NCBI GenBank assembly: GCA_900540395.1
Contig: UQFQ01000002.1
Coordinates: forward strand, 1 to 64,000
From: an uncultured Mollicutes bacterium
Lineage (GTDB): Bacteria > Bacillota_I > Bacilli_A > RFN20 > CAG-826
Reading direction: 5' to 3'
Length of the DNA: 64,000 nucleotides
Shown piece by piece: positions 60,988-64,000 of the stretch (positions are counted from its first letter, which is position 1; each line of letters opens with the position of its first letter). The notes below the pieces were generated by a model, which saw only the letters and a program-made list of their open reading frames with translations, did not search any database and was not told the origin of the DNA. The position numbers and the translations under genes are program-made.

Positions 60988-63900
60988 ATGAAACGAAAAA
61001 TAATTTTTGCTTTAAGCCTTGTAGCAATGCTAGGCTTTGGTAGCCTTACTACACTCACTTCTTGTGATTCTTCAACTGTAACAAGTGAAAAACATCAAGT
61101 CACAGTAACTGAAGGTGAAGGATTCACAGTTAGTGGTTTAAAAGAAGAAGGTTACTCTTATGGAGAAACAGTTACATTCAATATTAATGTATCTGATTCA
61201 ACAAAAACAGTCGATGAAGTTAAAGCTGGAGATACTAAGTTAACTCCAACAAGTGATAGCGGTTATGCTTTTAAAATTGGTAATGAGGATGTAGCAATTA
61301 CAGTTTCTTTAAAAACAAAAGGAACTGAAGTAGAAACAGCAACTGTAACTATAAAAGAAGGAATAAGTAATGGTTCAGTTACACTTTCGCGCATTGGTGA
61401 AGTCAAAGTTGGTGAAACTATTGAAATCATCGCTATTCCTAATGATGGATATGAAGTTGATAAGTATTATTTAGATAATACAGAATTAACTTCAAATACA
61501 TTTGTTGTTACTAGTGGGACGCATGAAGTTAATGTTACCTTTAAAGTTTTAGATCCTAGTATTATTTATGGTAGCGTTGTTGTCCAAGAAGAAAGTGTTA
61601 CAAATGGAACAATAGTTGCTAAGCTTGAAGATGGAACTATCTTAAAAGAAGAAAATAGAAGACAACCTGTAGGTACAAAAATTCTTCTTGAAGTTAGTCC
61701 TCAGGATGAATGCTATAAAGTTAATGAAGTAAAACTTAATGATACAGTATTATCGCCTGAAGGTGATGCTTATTCGTTTACTGTTCAAGAAGGCAAGAAT
61801 TACATTAGCGGTAGTTTTACTTTAACTAATCCAGGTCAAGGCTTAATTCGACTTAGTGCAGATCCTGAGCATGCAACATTTGAAATAGATAAATTAGATG
61901 AGTATGTAGCGGTCGGTGAAAAAATTACAATAAAAGTTACACCTGATGCTAACTTTACTGTTAAGTCGGTCCTATTAAATGATCAACCAATAATTGAATC
62001 AAGCGAAGAGAACGTTTTTACTTTTGAAGTTATAGAAGGTCTTAACAGAATTACAATTGAAGTTGCTTCATCTGCAGAAGGTATTGAATTTATTATTCCA
62101 GATGATTGGGTCAAAACAAATAGTACTTATCGTGAATCTTATTACATTGTTGTCGGTCAAGAATATCAAATTCAAACAAGGTTTACTCCTGAAGGAAGCT
62201 ATGACGATTTGATTTATGAAGTCACAATTGGAGATGATGCTTATATTGAGGTAACTCAAGAAGGTGTTGTTAAAGGTAAAGAGATTTATGGAAGTGATGT
62301 AGGTATTAAAGTATCTTTAAAGAGTAATCCTGATACTTATGAAATTATCTATTTTAGAGTTGTAAGTAAAAATGAACTTTCGATTGAAACACTTAAAAAT
62401 AGTCTTAAAGCATCGATTGAAAGTGAAAAGAAGAACACTAATAAAACTCAACTTGTAGTAGAAACTAAAGCTATGGAAGAAACTAGTTCTAGTAAAACAA
62501 CATATGATTTTGAAGTCTATAACGATAATCATTCTGTTACTACAGTAACTACTGAAAAAGGCGATACTTCTCGTTATTATCGTACGATTTTTGAAGATAC
62601 ATTCTACTCTTTATATCGTAATGGAAGTGAAACAAAAGTTCCTGATAATGGCGACACAACAAAAATAACCAGTGATAACCGTGAAGAATATGAAACAATG
62701 GTTAATACTTTTGGTGGCATCGAATTTTCATTAACTGAAGGTCAATATAGTGGTGTAACTGATTTCTTATATCAAAAAGTATTTGGTGATGGTAGTGTCT
62801 ATGATGAAGATGATGATTATGACCCATTTGCATCCTCAACAATAGTAACAAGTACATTTGGTAATGAATGGGACATCGTCACAAAGATTAAAGGTACTGA
62901 TTGGTTAGGCGATCCATATTCTTTTGATATTCATCTTTACTTTAAGTTTAACTTTTATGGCGACTTACAAAGTGCAACTTATGAAAGAAAAGATTATAAA
63001 GGTTTAACTGAAGAAAATATTGAAGTTACTAGCGAAACTCCATACGATTTTGAAAAGTATGAAATTTCATTAACCTATGGTGAAAAAGGTAGTGATCAAA
63101 ATAATTATTTTGATATCAATGATTACTTCTTTACTGATTTTAAACCTGAAGTTTATCTTTCTAGAGATTTTACTGAAGAAAGCAAAGTTCAAGCTGATAA
63201 TGAAGGTAAATACAATGTTAGTGTTGATGATACAGTTTATATAAGCATAAACGATGCTATGCCAAAAGAAGCAATGCAAGATATCGATAAGATTGAGACA
63301 AGCTCTGAAGGCGATACTATAGGAGCAATTTCAACCACTTCTAGTGGTGGCTTCTATTTTGATGTAATTGGTGAAGGAGAAACAACTATTACTTTAAAGA
63401 GTAAGAATGTTACAAAAGAAATCACCATTAAATCAACTTATAAGCCTGTAGAATCCGTCTCTTTTGATGAAAGTTTAGCTGACACAATGCTTGTTGGAAA
63501 TTCTCTTTTGTTGAGCGCTAGCGTTACTCCTTCGGAAGGAATTCGTAATGATGAAGTAAAATTCGAAGTTATCGAAGATACTACTGGTGGAGCTTATATA
63601 GACGAGAGACCAGGCAGATATGGTTATGGTACTGACTACTATTTAATTTCTGGCCCTAATGCTGGTACAGTAAAGGTGAAAGCAATTTCACTAGACAATG
63701 AAAACATTTCCGCTGAAAAAACTATAGAGGTAAAAGAAGTACCAAGTGTTCTATCTAATATTGCAGGAAAAACTTACTCAACAAGTTGGTCAGATTATGG
63801 TTATGATACAACATCATATGATTTCAAAATTAGTTTTGGTGGCGATATTAATAATATGACGGCGGAAGTTTCTTTTACTATAACGACAGAACCTTATTGG

Positions 63901-64000
63901 GGTGACACTACTGTTACAAACGGAACTTTTACAGCTGATGTTAAACAAAATTTATCATTCATAGTTTTATCAAATCTACAGAAGACAAGTGGCAACATGG
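60988..64000 (+). CDS. large surface lipoprotein with Big_2-like domain (runs off window)
   Basis: Open from ATG 60988 to the window edge (over 1000 codons). The signal peptide MKRKIIFALSLVAMLGFGSL ends in lipobox LTSC (Cys 26). The next 350 residues are repeated beta modules of the InlB B-repeat/SusE kind (YSYGETVTFNI, VKVGETIEIIAIPNDGYEVD, VAVGEKITIKVTPDANFTVK). A polar middle region follows, then near 63450-63710 a bacterial Ig-like group 2 domain (PVESVSFDES, GNSLLLSASVTPSEG). aggaaggt sets the start. It may be an adhesin or binding protein in the regulon of the neighbouring sigma factor, which is inference. Confidence 0.8.
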   Translation, partial: MKRKIIFALSLVAMLGFGSLTTLTSCDSSTVTSEKHQVTVTEGEGFTVSGLKEEGYSYGETVTFNINVSDSTKTVDEVKAGDTKLTPTSDSGYAFKIGNEDVAITVSLKTKGTEVETATVTIKEGISNGSVTLSRIGEVKVGETIEIIAIPNDGYEVDKYYLDNTELTSNTFVVTSGTHEVNVTFKVLDPSIIYGSVVVQEESVTNGTIVAKLEDGTILKEENRRQPVGTKILLEVSPQDECYKVNEVKLNDTVLSPEGDAYSFTVQEGKNYISGSFTLTNPGQGLIRLSADPEHATFEIDKLDEYVAVGEKITIKVTPDANFTVKSVLLNDQPIIESSEENVFTFEVIEGLNRITIEVASSAEGIEFIIPDDWVKTNSTYRESYYIVVGQEYQIQTRFTPEGSYDDLIYEVTIGDDAYIEVTQEGVVKGKEIYGSDVGIKVSLKSNPDTYEIIYFRVVSKNELSIETLKNSLKASIESEKKNTNKTQLVVETKAMEETSSSKTTYDFEVYNDNHSVTTVTTEKGDTSRYYRTIFEDTFYSLYRNGSETKVPDNGDTTKITSDNREEYETMVNTFGGIEFSLTEGQYSGVTDFLYQKVFGDGSVYDEDDDYDPFASSTIVTSTFGNEWDIVTKIKGTDWLGDPYSFDIHLYFKFNFYGDLQSATYERKDYKGLTEENIEVTSETPYDFEKYEISLTYGEKGSDQNNYFDINDYFFTDFKPEVYLSRDFTEESKVQADNEGKYNVSVDDTVYISINDAMPKEAMQDIDKIETSSEGDTIGAISTTSSGGFYFDVIGEGETTITLKSKNVTKEITIKSTYKPVESVSFDESLADTMLVGNSLLLSASVTPSEGIRNDEVKFEVIEDTTGGAYIDERPGRYGYGTDYYLISGPNAGTVKVKAISLDNENISAEKTIEVKEVPSVLSNIAGKTYSTSWSDYGYDTTSYDFKISFGGDINNMTAEVSFTITTEPYWGDTTVTNGTFTADVKQNLSFIVLSNLQKTSGNM

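Overview
The window is low-GC Gram-positive (Bacilli-type) chromosome. The evidence is strong AT bias, AGGAGG-type ribosome binding sites, TGA used as a stop, and the block rpsD, ezrA, iscS, thiI that is typical of Firmicutes. The compact gene style, the many AAA_14/DUF4143 ATPases and the mix of core genes with toxin-antitoxin modules and surface proteins would fit an uncultured gut lineage of the RF39/Erysipelotrichia kind, but that placement is inference.

Left part (1-15 kb) is accessory. It holds a radical SAM protein, an ATPase with a decayed ATPase relative, a GC-richer imported zinc-ribbon-like lipoprotein, remnants of a DHHA1 protein, an MDR dehydrogenase, an MscS channel and an alpha/beta hydrolase, a MATE exporter, a RelB-Doc module whose toxin carries a nonsense codon, a Schlafen-type regulator with a kinase-like partner, a three-gene HipBST module with repeated sites upstream, and a second ATPase preceded by four direct repeats at an exact 23-bp period.

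The 15-25 kb part carries envelope sugar genes (glf, an rfbB-like dehydratase, galE), an ImmA/IrrE-like peptidase whose ribosome binding site is buried in a hairpin, a DUF1836 regulator, a third ATPase next to a remnant of a fourth, tRNA-Gln, two membrane proteins, and a striking array of four 33-bp bulged hairpins at 143-145 bp spacing that ends inside the 3' end of a MutT-like gene.

The 26-33 kb part is a surface-protein locus: an ER-type (SipW-like, Ser/His/Asp) signal peptidase with three secreted proteins that start with matching signal peptides. The first is frameshifted in a short T run. Next come a lysine/serine/glutamate-rich membrane protein and a three-gene glycolipid-type operon (GT2 glycosyltransferase, PlsC-like acyltransferase, membrane-anchored Nudix). 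After these are an XRE-DUF3990 toxin-antitoxin pair, tRNA-Thr, and a DUF368/PopT undecaprenyl-phosphate transporter.

The 42-54 kb part is mostly core: an alkaline-phosphatase-superfamily enzyme, rpsD, a large secreted protein, ezrA-iscS-thiI, an XRE membrane regulator and ferritin. The right end carries a second Schlafen-type gene (frameshifted in an A run), an acetyltransferase, three 33-bp tandem repeats, a small conserved-looking protein, and an ECF sigma/anti-sigma pair with a Fur-box-like site upstream. The anti-sigma has a long fibronectin-like ectodomain. A large lipoprotein with a Big_2-like domain runs off the window.
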